Positions 1-9,829 of a DNA stretch of 64,000 bases are shown here, piece after piece. Position numbers and translations under genes: made by a program. The stretch's first letter is position 1, and every line of letters starts with the position of its first letter. The stretch lies in the NCBI GenBank assembly GCA_038093975.1, contig JBBPTG010000141.1, positions 1 through 64,000 of the forward strand, in the 5' to 3' direction. The notes under the pieces were generated by a model, which saw only the letters and a program-made list of their open reading frames with translations, did no database searches and was not told where the DNA came from. The DNA is from Chalciporus piperatus (taxonomy: Eukaryota; Basidiomycota; Agaricomycetes; Boletales; Boletaceae).

Positions 1-155
1 GCATCATAACATACCCTCAGGGTCCATGGTGAAATTGTTGGAGCGTTGATAAGATTGGGTTGATGGTAATGGTAGACGGTGGCGGTGTGTCGCCTGATTT
101 GGGAGTCGGTTACCTGCCAGAACTTCAATTGGACGCAGGTGTCACCCTCCACGAA

Positions 156-2303
156 ATGTTGACCTGCGCCAGGAATCGGGTAGCCTTGACTTCCGCTCGG
201 CGTGCATTTCATTCTGCAGTCCAAAGACGAAGAGAGTTATTTGATCCAGCTACGGTAGAACGGATTTCGGAACAAGTCGATGTCTGCATCGTCGGAGCAG
301 GTCCTGCCGGTCTCAGTGCCGCCATCCGTCTCAAACAACTCGAGCAGGAGAGAGGCAAAGAGTTCCGAGTCGTCGTCCTCGAAAAGGGTGGAGAAGTCGG
401 TGCGTCGAAACGCCCCCCCTCCATGTCATGTCATCTCATTCGAGCCGCGTTCGTGTGTATTTAGGCTCTCATGTTCTCTCTGGCGCTGTCATCGAACCCC
501 GCGCTCTCAACGAGCTACTTCCAGACTGGGCCGCGCGGGACGATCACCCTCTCAAACAACCCGCGACGTCCTCGACCATGCGATTCCTTGCCAAGTCGTT
601 CTCCTTCCCTATCCCGCACCCACCACAAATGTCAAACGACGGCAACTACATCACATCGCTGTCGCAGTTCACCGCATGGCTTGCAACTATCGCTGAAGAG
701 CTCGGCGTCGAAGTATATCCTGGCTTTGCTGGCGCCGGCATCGTCTACGGCGATGACGGCAATGGCGTTTCGGGCGTCCGGACCAACGAAGTCGGTTTAG
801 ACAAGCAAGGCCGTATGAAGGAGACGTTCGAACCCGGCATGGAGTTCCGCGCAAAGGTCACACTCATCGCCGAGGGCGCACACGGCTCTTTGTCCAAGGA
901 ACTGATCAACAAGTTCGACCTACGTAAAGACGCAGACCCGCAAACGTACGGAATAGGTCTCAAAGAAGTCTGGCGAGTCGACCCGAGTCAATACAGACCG
1001 GGCGAAGTCATTCACACGTTGGGTTACCCGCTGGACTACCTTACTTACGGGGGAGGATGGGTCTATCACATGGCAGACGGACTCGTCAGTCTTGGTCTGG
1101 TCATCGGCCTAGATTATGCGAACCCATATCTTAGCCCATATAAAGAACTCCAGGTGAGAGAGTCCTCATTAACCTTGGCTTGACTGGGGGGCTGACTCCA
1201 ATCTGACACGGGGATATATATAGCGTATGAAACACCACCCTTATTTCGCTCAACTCCTTTCTGGCTCGTCCACTCGCATTGCCTATGGTGCCCGCTCGCT
1301 GAACGAAGGCGGCTTACAATCCGTCCCCAAACTCGACTTCCCCGGTGGTGCTCTCATCGGTTGTTCCGCGGGCTTCGTCAACATCGCCAAGATCAAAGGT
1401 ACCCACAACGCCATGAAGACCGGCATGCTCGCCGCAGAGGCCGCAGCAAACGTTCTCGCCCCATCACCGTCATCATCATCATCATCATCCGAAACCGCGC
1501 CAGACGCATCGAGCGACATGAGCGCGTACGACACCTCGGTCCGCGATAGCTGGGTATGGCAAGACCTCCACGAAGTCCGCAACATGCGCGCGAGCTTCAA
1601 CACCTCGCTGGGGATCTGGGGCGGTATGCTTTACTCTGGCATCGACTCGCTCGTCCTCAAGGGTCGCACGCCTTGGACGTTCCGCAATAAGAGCAGGTCG
1701 ACGGATGCAGCGCATACGCATACGCAGACCATGAGCCGGTTCAAGCCGATCGCGTATCCAGCGCCTCAACCGCCACTGTCGACGGACCTGTTGACGTCTC
1801 TCGCGCTCACGGGTACGAACCATGCGGAAGATCAACCCGTTCATTTGCGCGTTCGCAAGGACGGCGTGGAGGATATGAGTGTGCGGAAGGAGCACGTCCG
1901 CAGGAACGTCGGTGAGTACGCGGGGTTACTCCAGCGAGCGTGTCCCGCAGGCGTGTACGAGTATGTCGAGGACGAGTCCAAGTCGGAGGAGGAGGAGGAG
2001 GAGGAAGAAGGATGGGACGGGAAGAAGTTGGTGATCAACTCGCAGGTATGTGTGTGTTGAGCTCTTTTTTTTTTTTTTTTTTTTGCGGTCTCGACCTGGC
2101 CTGATGATTGATGCATCGACTTAGAATTGCATCCATTGCAAGCTTTGCGATATCAAGGTGCCTACGCAGGACATCACATGGACGGTGCCTGAAGGTGGCG
2201 GCGGTCCAAAGTACAGTAAGTTTTTTTTTTTTTTTTTTGACTCTCGATGAGTGTCGTTCCTCGTGTTTCGGACTGATCTGACGCGTCGCCAGCTATCACT
2301 TAG
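156..2303 (+). CDS. ETFDH: Electron transfer flavoprotein-ubiquinone oxidoreductase, mitochondrial
   Basis: Passes electrons from reduced ETF (from fatty acid and amino acid oxidation) to ubiquinone at the mitochondrial inner membrane. Exons by hand: 156-399, 465-1153, 1224-2045, 2125-2215 and 2293-2303. The chosen start gives an arginine/serine-rich presequence ([19 protein letters not shown]), as expected for mitochondrial import; an in-frame ATG also lies just upstream, near 61. The FAD-binding glycine motif [14 protein letters not shown] follows at about residue 40. The second exon opens with the family signature [18 protein letters not shown], and the C-terminus has the 4Fe-4S motif [19 protein letters not shown], with two cysteines in each of the last clusters visible. 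The only oddity is an acidic run of glutamates near 1985-2010 and a Ser/Asp-rich run near 1465-1500, both in a region that is variable in fungi. A deleted second copy lies at 3630-4340. The identification is secure; the exact start is less so. Confidence 0.95.
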
Positions 2304-2870
2304 CGTTGATCTGATATACTGTATGTCAACTACAATACTATCGTTCTATCGACTCTCTGCAAGCTCGTTGAGATATGACATCCAGTGAGCGGACCGATAG
2401 CTGAGAGGGGGGGTGCCAAAGGGCGCACCGAGGTCGAGGTCTCTTTTTCCGGGGACGTGACTATCTTTGCGAATGGCCCTCGTAAATCAAGAACGAGTCT
2501 CAGAGCCACACAATGCGGCTTCCTCCTCCGATGTGCGTCCCGAAGTGGGATTTCGAATCATCAGCGAGTATACCTTCCAGTTGGTTGAAGTATGTCAGGC
2601 TGCACTAACACGGTGGGTGATGTTCGTCCTCCAGCATGCGCACGAATGAACTCTTGAGATTGCGGGAGTTGTTACATTGAACACGAGCGTTGAATACATT
2701 GATATCTATATCGCTACAAATCGATTCTGGTTCACGTCATGGGTGGTGATATGGATATAATACAGTGGTTGGAAACGGAACGTGATCGTCAGACGAGGGT
2801 CTCCTCACTCGATGTGCGGAGGAGCTGGTAATCATTACGAGCGGGCGTCTGGGATGGAGCGGTCAGTAAA
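2304..2870. other. Intergenic, no gene recognised
   Basis: 3' flank of the ETFDH gene. The first ~70 bases (2304-2372) are homologous to 4268-4337 behind the pseudogene copy, so the duplication included the 3' untranslated region. No conserved protein or RNA gene is visible in the rest. Confidence 0.5.
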
Positions 2871-3458
2871 TCAATCACAACAGCGACAGACTCGAGAACA
2901 AGGACGAACCAATTTTGAAAGCCACTGAAACTTGCCCGAGGTTCCCAGAGCGTACGAGCTCAGGCCAGGGTGATCCCGACTTCCTTCATGATCCGCGTCG
3001 TGGGGGAAGGTCTTCAACAAATCCCGAATGGGGCGGATAGTCGTGAGGCTAAAGGGTGGTTCGTTGTTGGGGAACGCCATCGTGCTGGCGCGGCAGAATA
3101 TCACGTCAAAGGCACAAAGCCACACCAAGACCAGAGCGGTGGAACCAATGCCTGCTTCTACCCTACTGCATGAACACGCAGACACTCGAGTCAAGGTAAT
3201 AAAAAAAAAAAACTTGCCAAAACCAACGAGAGTCTGAGTGCCCAAACCCACAATCTCCAGTGCGCACAGAATGGTGGACAGGAATCTATAGGAAGGTGAT
3301 CGGCCGGCGAGACTTAGATGACATAAGAGGAGGCAGGTGGTGCCCAAGGTAACGATAGCTGCCATAGCCAAAAACCATATGCGGTCATCCAACCGATGAG
3401 AGAAGACCACCATGGGACTCTGAAATAGGATGTGGCAAAACAGGTATTGAAGAACCAC
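2871..3458 (-). CDS. Putative multi-pass membrane protein, probably a partial gene
   Basis: I do not recognise the family. Read on the minus strand, the protein has hydrophobic segments around residues 1-16, 28-47, 60-80 and 104-122, then a hydrophilic tail with several cysteines at the end. Between the third and fourth segments, a T-rich stretch beginning GCAAGT and ending CATGCAG (about 3170-3215) looks like an intron, so the uninterrupted reading there is probably not translated. No convincing ATG start is present; the open frame begins at a GTG and a splice acceptor-like sequence sits just upstream (about 3480), so further N-terminal exons may lie toward 3480-3620 or may be lost. It sits between the ETFDH gene and its pseudogene copy. 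It may be a relic rather than a live gene. Confidence 0.35.
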   Translation of the reverse strand: MVLQYLFCHILFQSPMVVFSHRLDDRIWFLAMAAIVTLGTTCLLLCHLSLAGRSPSYRFLSTILCALEIVGLGTQTLVGFGKFFFFITLTRVSACSCSRVEAGIGSTALVLVWLCAFDVIFCRASTMAFPNNEPPFSLTTIRPIRDLLKTFPHDADHEGSRDHPGLSSYALGTSGKFQWLSKLVRPCSRVCRCCD

Positions 3459-3629
3459 GGTGACAGACTTTTGCTGTTTACGAAGTGAGACCTTGAACTG
3501 TTACAGTAAGTGGATGGGGTTGCTTACTGGTCTTACTGCCACCTCCACGTCCAAAGAATTTGGGACTGGCAGTGTGGTGACAACTTGAACTGAAGTTAGT
3601 GTCTCAGCCGGCGAGGAGTCAGAATCCGA

Positions 3630-4340
3630 GATCATGGCGTACCCTCAGGGTCCACGGTTGAATTATTAGGGATGTTGTTTAGAGCTGACATGATGCGGAA
3701 AGAGTGTTGATGGGGGCGAGAGGGGTTATAACCTCCTGAAGCGCTTATAAGAGCTCGTTGAACCGGCTTAGGTCAGCATTGCAGGCCCGTTCGGGCGCGA
3801 AAGCGGACGGTGGCGGTGTGTCGTTGAGAGGACGAGCGGAAGACTCGGAAGAGGAACGAGGTCGTCGCGAGTCCGGACGACCTGGAAAATGTACGAACAA
3901 ATGTTTATCTCCCTCTCCGAACTCGAGTGGTACGAATTATTTGTGAGAGACTAGCGAATGAGTTCGGAGTGGAGGAGTCGGTTACCTGCCAGAACTTCCA
4001 ACTTGTTCAAGTTGAAGCAGTGGACCGTTGGACTGATCACCGGTTGTCACCCTCCACGAAATGTTGATCTGCGGCAGGAATCGGGTAGCCTTGACTTCCG
4101 CTCGGCGTGCATTTCATTCTGCAGTCCCAAGACGAAGAGAGTTATTTGATCCAGGACATCACATGGATGCCAGTGGTGCCCGAACTTCTTGACAGTTACG
4201 TACTAGTAGTGTGACTGATGTCGTCCTCGTGTTCAGATTGACCTGACGCATCGCAGCCTGTCACTTAGCAACCGATCTGGTATACTGTATACCAACTACA
4301 TACTATCGTCTATCGACTCTCTGCAAGCTCGTTGATCAGA
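3630..4340 (+). pseudogene. Collapsed duplicate of the ETFDH gene
   Basis: Several stretches match the ETFDH gene in the same order: the promoter phrase taccctcagggtcca (3637; compare 12), the region coding the presequence (about 4040-4152; compare 138-252), then a jump straight to the last exon (gacatcacatgga, 4154; compare 2170) and the 3' flank (4215-4337; compare 2240-2370). About 1.9 kb holding the FAD domain, most of the protein and the cysteine cluster region is missing. The two joined points share the trinucleotide CAG. The region between the promoter and presequence has also diverged and gained unrelated sequence. It cannot code a working enzyme. Confidence 0.85.
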
Positions 4341-4625
4341 CTGACCAATTTTCTGATTCAGAATCAGATGTGGTCCAAGCGCGCGCACATCCCCTGATAC
4401 ATGGATTCAAGTTCAACGATCTCGATACAAAATTGCTACAGCCTGAATGACGTTCAAGTACGACATCTCATCTAGTACAACAGGCTCTCATCGAAGACGT
4501 GTACTCCGACTCGTACACAAGTTCCCCCCCCCCCCCTCACTCCCACACGCAGGTGACTACACGATCTGCACTTTCTTAACCGGGGTTACCGACTTCCACC
4601 TCTCTGTGAAACCAACGGACGTGGG
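4341..4625. other. Intergenic with a run of cytosines
   Basis: Holds a C homopolymer near 4525-4535 and no recognisable gene. It separates the ETFDH relic from the convergent ricin-B-like gene. Confidence 0.4.
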
Positions 4626-5569
4626 TCAGATGTCGTTCACGCAATTGCACAAGTCGCTAGAAAAAGCAGACGATATACCTACGAAACCAAACAGCCCGGA
4701 ACCTTGTACATCGTTCCCTTGACTCTGAGTCGCCGCAGCCGGCAGCGAGGGTTGATAGAACGAGTTTTGTCGAATGCGGTTCGCTTTCCAGTATCGACAA
4801 CGTTGTTGGTCCGTCGTCGGGAGCTGACCCCCGGCCAGGTGGATCTGAGAGGAGGACGAGGACGCGAGTAAGTCTGGGTGCCGTCGTACAAATGGTTCCG
4901 GGGGAGAGCTACGTACCTTTGTCTTTGGAGTGGAACTTCCCAGGTCCGCGAGCTCAAAGACAAACTCTGTCGCGGGCCAGCGTATCCTGAACAGGTCGAA
5001 CGGAATAGCGTGTTGGTTAATCGTTGTAACCAACCCATCATCCATCAACCACCATCCATCATGCTCGCGCGCGAGTCTATCAAACGGAGAGACTCACTCC
5101 AAAAACGTGGCGTTCTCTTCAGGAACGCGTATTTCCTTGACCTGCCATGCGACAGGATAGTCGCTCGGGAGCACGAGCGCGTCGTTGGATATGGATTTGA
5201 TGGAGAGGTATTTGCCATATTTGAGGTTTCGAATCGAGTGTCCGGCTCCGAGGGGGTGAACTTCCCACTGGAAAGACGACGGTCAGGTCACGGGGTGGGA
5301 TGTTGGACGTCGTTGACTCACCTTTTGAGTATCGATGTCCTTGGGTGGCATGCCTGAGTGAGTGAGTGAGGACCCGCAAGAGAGCACACTGGGATGGTGA
5401 GGGAAGCGAACGAACCTAGAACAGCGTGATCGCTGGTCATCTCCACCGCGGTCCCGCTCTGTCGATTGACGAACGAGTAGGTCCCGCGAGGGATCGCTGG
5501 TTTCTTTGGGACATCAGGGGCAGAACGAGGCGAAGTCGCCTGTCCAAAGCGAAACATTGATACAGACAT
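4626..5569 (-). CDS. Ricin-B-like beta-trefoil (lectin-type) protein
   Basis: Small, probably cytosolic protein; no signal peptide is visible after the start MSVSMFRFGQ. After splicing, it reads through PAIPRGTYSFVNRQSGTAVEM, then WEVHPLGAGHSIRNLKYGKY and FVFELADLGSSTPKTK. These are the spaced repeats typical of fungal ricin-B/CBM13-like trefoils (a GTY-x-I/F-x-N-x-x-SGTAVE strand, then WEV..., then FVFEL-DLG-S-T). Introns inferred on the minus strand lie at about 5354-5417, 5299-5321, 4994-5092 and 4845-4916, all with GT-AG ends; the last is a multiple of three and in frame. The canonical QxW motifs are not clearly present, so sugar binding cannot be assumed. Such genes are common and of unknown role in Agaricomycetes. 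The C-terminal 60 residues after the fold are low in complexity and their frame is less certain. Confidence 0.65.
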
Positions 5570-6801
5570 GTTGCGAACGAGGAAATCGTCTGGAGGGAAC
5601 GAGCAAGGCAGGAGCGATGACTCTTTGAGTTTTTGAATGCCAGAGAGACGGCCACTGCCTGCGCGATACAGCTTGGAGACATGCAGATTCCGCGTGTCGA
5701 ACCCCCGAGAGGAGGTTCGTGTCCGGCAAGGCCATCAAGAGGCGATGGTTTCGATTCGTGCCCTACTACTTGTTATGAACATGCTTCGACTTCGAAATGC
5801 TGTGAGGAACGTGAGTTGCGTGTGTTTCCGAGTAGAATGCCACGCGGGAGAGCGGTGGGGTGTGTCTGCGATAAGGAATCCTGGGACGGCGTGTCGTCTG
5901 GCGTGAAAGATACTTGTATCCAACTCACGAGCGAGTTCGGTGAGTTGCTGACTTTGACTCCGCCAACATCAAACCATGCATTCAATGGCTGAGAGGTCAC
6001 GATCACGTCCGGATAGAAAACTACTCACAGGATCGAACGTTCGAAATTGAACTCGGGTGAGGGATTTCATTTCGACTTACTGCTCAGCTGTTCGCGTCAA
6101 TATCCGCGTAGAATGGAAACCCGCACAGGAGAGAGCATGATGTAGACTAAGCATACCTCTTCTGCAGTGCGAGAACGAACCTCGCATTGACAAAGGTAGC
6201 TTCTTATTGCCCTCTGAGCACTGCCTGTTTCAATTTCCAGTGCAGTGTGCGCGTCCAGCGGTAGATTATTGTCTTCGAACGGGCGGTGACTGGTGAACTT
6301 GAAGATCGGCAACACCACCGCTCTAATAAGCTAGTAAACGTTGGGTCGTGGTTTCAATATCCTCCTCAACACGATGTGGTACGACGGCCCGGGGTTCAAA
6401 CGGACTCGAGGTTGGAGTGAAAGGCCAGTTCAAGGAGATGACCCTATTATTGAAGGTTGAGAATGAACTCGAACTGTTACCGGGCCAGGCTCAAGGGACT
6501 GCAAAGTGCATAACAGCGCGCTCAGCGAACGGAGACGACACACGACACACATGAAGAAAATTGAAGATGTTCGTCTAGTATAAGTTACTTGGTATTTACC
6601 TTATTGTCGGGGCAAAACGAAGTCGACGTTGAGGCTGTATTACATAATGAAGTAGCTTCCTTATTGCCCCTGTTCGACTCCTGCCAGGGCCTTTGTCAAC
6701 TCGAACACGTCGCCATCGTTCCACCCAGAGTTCAACTTCAATCTCGCCCAGAACAACCATTGATGTACTCACATTCTGGTCGTCAGCCCACTGCCACCTT
6801 A
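5570..6801. other. Intergenic, upstream regions of two divergent genes
   Basis: No protein that I can recognise. A short phrase, gtagcttct-tattgccc, is found near 6198 and again near 6652 in similar surroundings, suggesting a small diverged duplication upstream of the Crinkler-like gene. Open frames here show no family features. Confidence 0.4.
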
Positions 6802-8966
6802 ATGGTGTGGTGTTGGTTTCGCGGTACTCGTGATTCACCAGGCCGCTGGACCCCAATCCATCTACTACCAACCACGTCTAACGTCGCAAAGCTCAAAGAG
6901 TCCATTGCTAGACTCGCAGAAGATGTTCAAACCATTGATTTGTCCTCAATCAATGTTTACATGTGCCCCGAGGTCGAGCATGACACGACTCCTCCTCGCC
7001 GGGATGTCGGTCATCTCACCATCTCCATGCTGGGAACTCCCTTAGAAGATGAGCAGCCGTTGACAGCCAACCCTCGACTCATTGTTGGTATGTCGCGAAC
7101 CCTGCTCGAGTTCGACCTTCATAACCATCATGATGCTTTGCATTCCAGATTTCCCTCATTTCACCATCCACTGCGAGGTTCAAGGGGGAGATTGGGAAAG
7201 CTCCTTTATTGTCAAGATTTCAAGGCACTCCACGGTTGATCAGCTGAAAGATGCAATCAAGGACAAAGACCTGGAGCTCGCTAATGTTTCTCCAACCCGC
7301 TTGCGACTCAACAGGACCTCCGAGTTGAAGAGCGACAATGATCGCACCGAGCCGAGTGCCAGCCAAATTCTCGACGATGACTCCCTGAAGGCGATGTTCA
7401 ATCAGACCCCTTTGTCCCAGAACCCTCGGATTCAAGTTGCGGTCAGCTGCCTCGATGAAAGTAAGCAAAAATGTTGTGTCTTGGTGCGCTTGTTCTAAGC
7501 TTAGTTCACAGCTGTTCCACAACTTCCCCCTTCCTTTGCTACATATTTATCTGCAAGGAGTGATGATCCCATAACTCGCGCACGCATTGAATTCCTCACC
7601 ATTGCTGCACAGGAGAAGCTTCAGCCTTCCGATGCTGCTGTTGCGTCCTCGCAGCGCGACTCTCAGGAGCATTCCCCTACTGGCGGTGAACTTCTCTACC
7701 GTGGCAAACGTGTGGAGATCGATGAAATGTTGCTTCACCCAGTCTTCTCTCAATTCCTGGAAGAAGCCTTTGATATGACTGATTTTGTGAATTTCGACGA
7801 TTTTGATGACGACGACATCCCAGACTTGGAAGGTCTTGCGGGGGCTGTGCGTAGATCCTACGGCACTGAAGATGAAATGGCCGAAGGTGTCTTCGCCGAG
7901 TTTCACAAGAACGGCATCCCATTCACTCGAGTGAAAACATCTGGCGCATCAATAAACGGGTACATGTCCATCAAGGGACATCCGTATGTGATTGCAAAAG
8001 TCCAGACCAAACCCATCCAGACGAGTCTGTCACTGGACATATATCGTGATGGCCTAGCGTACTACCAGGAGTCGACGAGGGAAACGGCGATCAAATTTCC
8101 AAGGTCTCCCCTGCCATGCCTCCTTCTCACCGTCGCAGGTTAGTCCTGGTTTCTTGCCGTTCTAGATTAGTTCTCGAAGACTGATTTGCTTTCTGTCTTT
8201 AGGCGGCGAAACGTGGCTCTCATGTGCTACCTGGAATTTGCGACCCTTGAAGCCATCCGTGATTACGTCTGACGACAACAATCCCCCCAATTTCATGGAT
8301 GCGCTTCAGGATGCTGTCGCATCGCTGAAGCAGTATTACGACGACCTGGAGGAGACGCCCCTTACCACTATTCTATCACCCCTCCCACACTTATTCCCAT
8401 ATGCGACCACTTACACCCCAGGCTCACCACACGACAAGCGTTCTCCGAAACACTTTCAGTACACAAAGAGGATAGACGACAAGAAGCTACTCTTTCTTGG
8501 CAAGGACGAGGACGGCAGCCAACTCTGGATCAGATTCACTGGAGACTCGTACGCCCGCCTTGCTCACGACCTCTGCATTTCCTGGGGATGTGCCCCCACC
8601 TTGCGAGCATGCGAAAAGTTACCCAATGACCGGTACATGGTCGTCATGGACGCCCTACCAGACAATTTCGAGCCTGTGAGCGCTCTCGCCGACTCGGAGT
8701 CGATTCCCTCGACGCTTTCGGAGGAGATAGCTGAGAAGGAACGCGAGTTCCGCAAAGCTGGGTTCGTTACCTACAGCTTAGGGTTCGAGGGCATGGGCAT
8801 GATGGTGTCAAAGGATAGGAAACGTTTTATGATCACGAATTTCGGGGGGATTACGATGACGCAGCAGGCTGCAATGGCAGCAAATAATATGCAAGTAGGG
8901 TATTACCCGGGAATGGGAGGAGCCCCGGGATTGGGAGGAGGCCCGGTATGGGTAGGAGTCCTTTAG
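6802..8966 (+). CDS. Crinkler-like protein: two UBL-type header domains and a pseudokinase domain
   Basis: Exons by hand: 6802-7087, 7149-7460, 7512-8138 and 8203-8966; the joins keep frame. Residues 1-95 (MVWCWFRGTRDSPGRW onward) and about 97-198 (FTIHCEVQGGDWESSFIVKI) each resemble the ubiquitin-like N-terminal module of fungal Crinkler (CRN) proteins, including STVDQLKDAIK in the second. A linker leads to a protein kinase-like C-terminus of the CRN type: an N-lobe near PYVIAKVQTKP, the segment FPRSPLPCLLLTVAGGETW, then DRYMVVMDALPDNFEPV (hinge). Where active members carry HGDLR-x-x-N and DFD, this protein has VTYSLGFEGMGMMV and ITNFGG, so both catalytic aspartates are missing. The tail is rich in Gly and Met. 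No signal peptide is seen. CRN-type proteins act inside cells, often in nuclei; here a binding or regulatory rather than phosphotransfer role is inferred. Confidence 0.75.
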
Positions 8967-9829
8967 ATAAGTTTGTGGATAAGTTTGAGTTCGTTTCATT
9001 ATAAGGTTATAGTCATGATGTTTCTGTTCGCGGCTCGCTCGTCACGGTCTTGAGCAAAGAGACGAACAGCTGTTTTCGAGGTGAAGACTCTGTTCTGAAT
9101 CATACGCCTCCGAGTCCCCTCCACTCGTATCTCAAGGAGTCACTGGTAGTACCAACTTGGTCAACGAGTACATCGCATTCCCGTGAGACATGACACAAAG
9201 CCCTCGATCGTTCGCGCCAACGCCTCGGGTGTCAGACTTGTGAATGCGAGGTGAGACGGTCAGTTCGATCCACGCGTACCGCGGCTCTCGACCCACAGAT
9301 GGTTCCCGACGTACGGCTACCCTCCAACGTCTCTCGAGCAGCAACACCTTTAGACATGTGCATTAGCGAGCGACGAGCGACAATGCTGCCATCTAAAGCT
9401 CGGCAGTCGAGCCGTCGTTGGCGCATTGCCTATTCAAAATGAACAGTAAGACAGTGTCACTGAAATATGAAAGCATATCCAAGTTCGAGCGGTGCGATGA
9501 TCTCGTTTACACTCTTCCATCGAGGACGTGGAATAATCAGGAAGATCCTCGAACGATGCGAGATGGGTGATCGGGTGGGTTCGCTTCTGCGCTTGACTTG
9601 CATGAGGGCTGCGTGATCCTTCGCTAACTTGGAGACCATGGGGTCAAAGTGACACTGTTACGTGACACGTTTTGGTCACACAAGGTCACAGTGACGGACG
9701 GTCTCACCGTGGCACAATGACCGTGGACAACGCACACGACGGTGACGGCACAGTTTAGAAATATCTGAACCTTGACCTGAAACGTCGAGCTCACAAAAGG
9801 GCACCTCCCCTGCGTTCACCAGCGCCCTT
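8967..9829. other. Intergenic; GTCAC-rich promoter side of the transporter gene
   Basis: No gene seen. From about 9645 to 9760 the motif GTCAC/GTGAC recurs many times in both orientations, just upstream of the sucrose-type transporter start. An inverted repeat joins about 9449-9464 to about 9645-9661 (listed separately). Confidence 0.45.
9449..9661. repeat. Short inverted repeat, possible small transposon remnant
   Basis: AGTGTCACT near 9456 is the reverse complement of AGTGACACT near 9647, with AACAGT close by on both sides. About 200 bp lie between. It is too short and imperfect to assign to a family. Confidence 0.3.
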
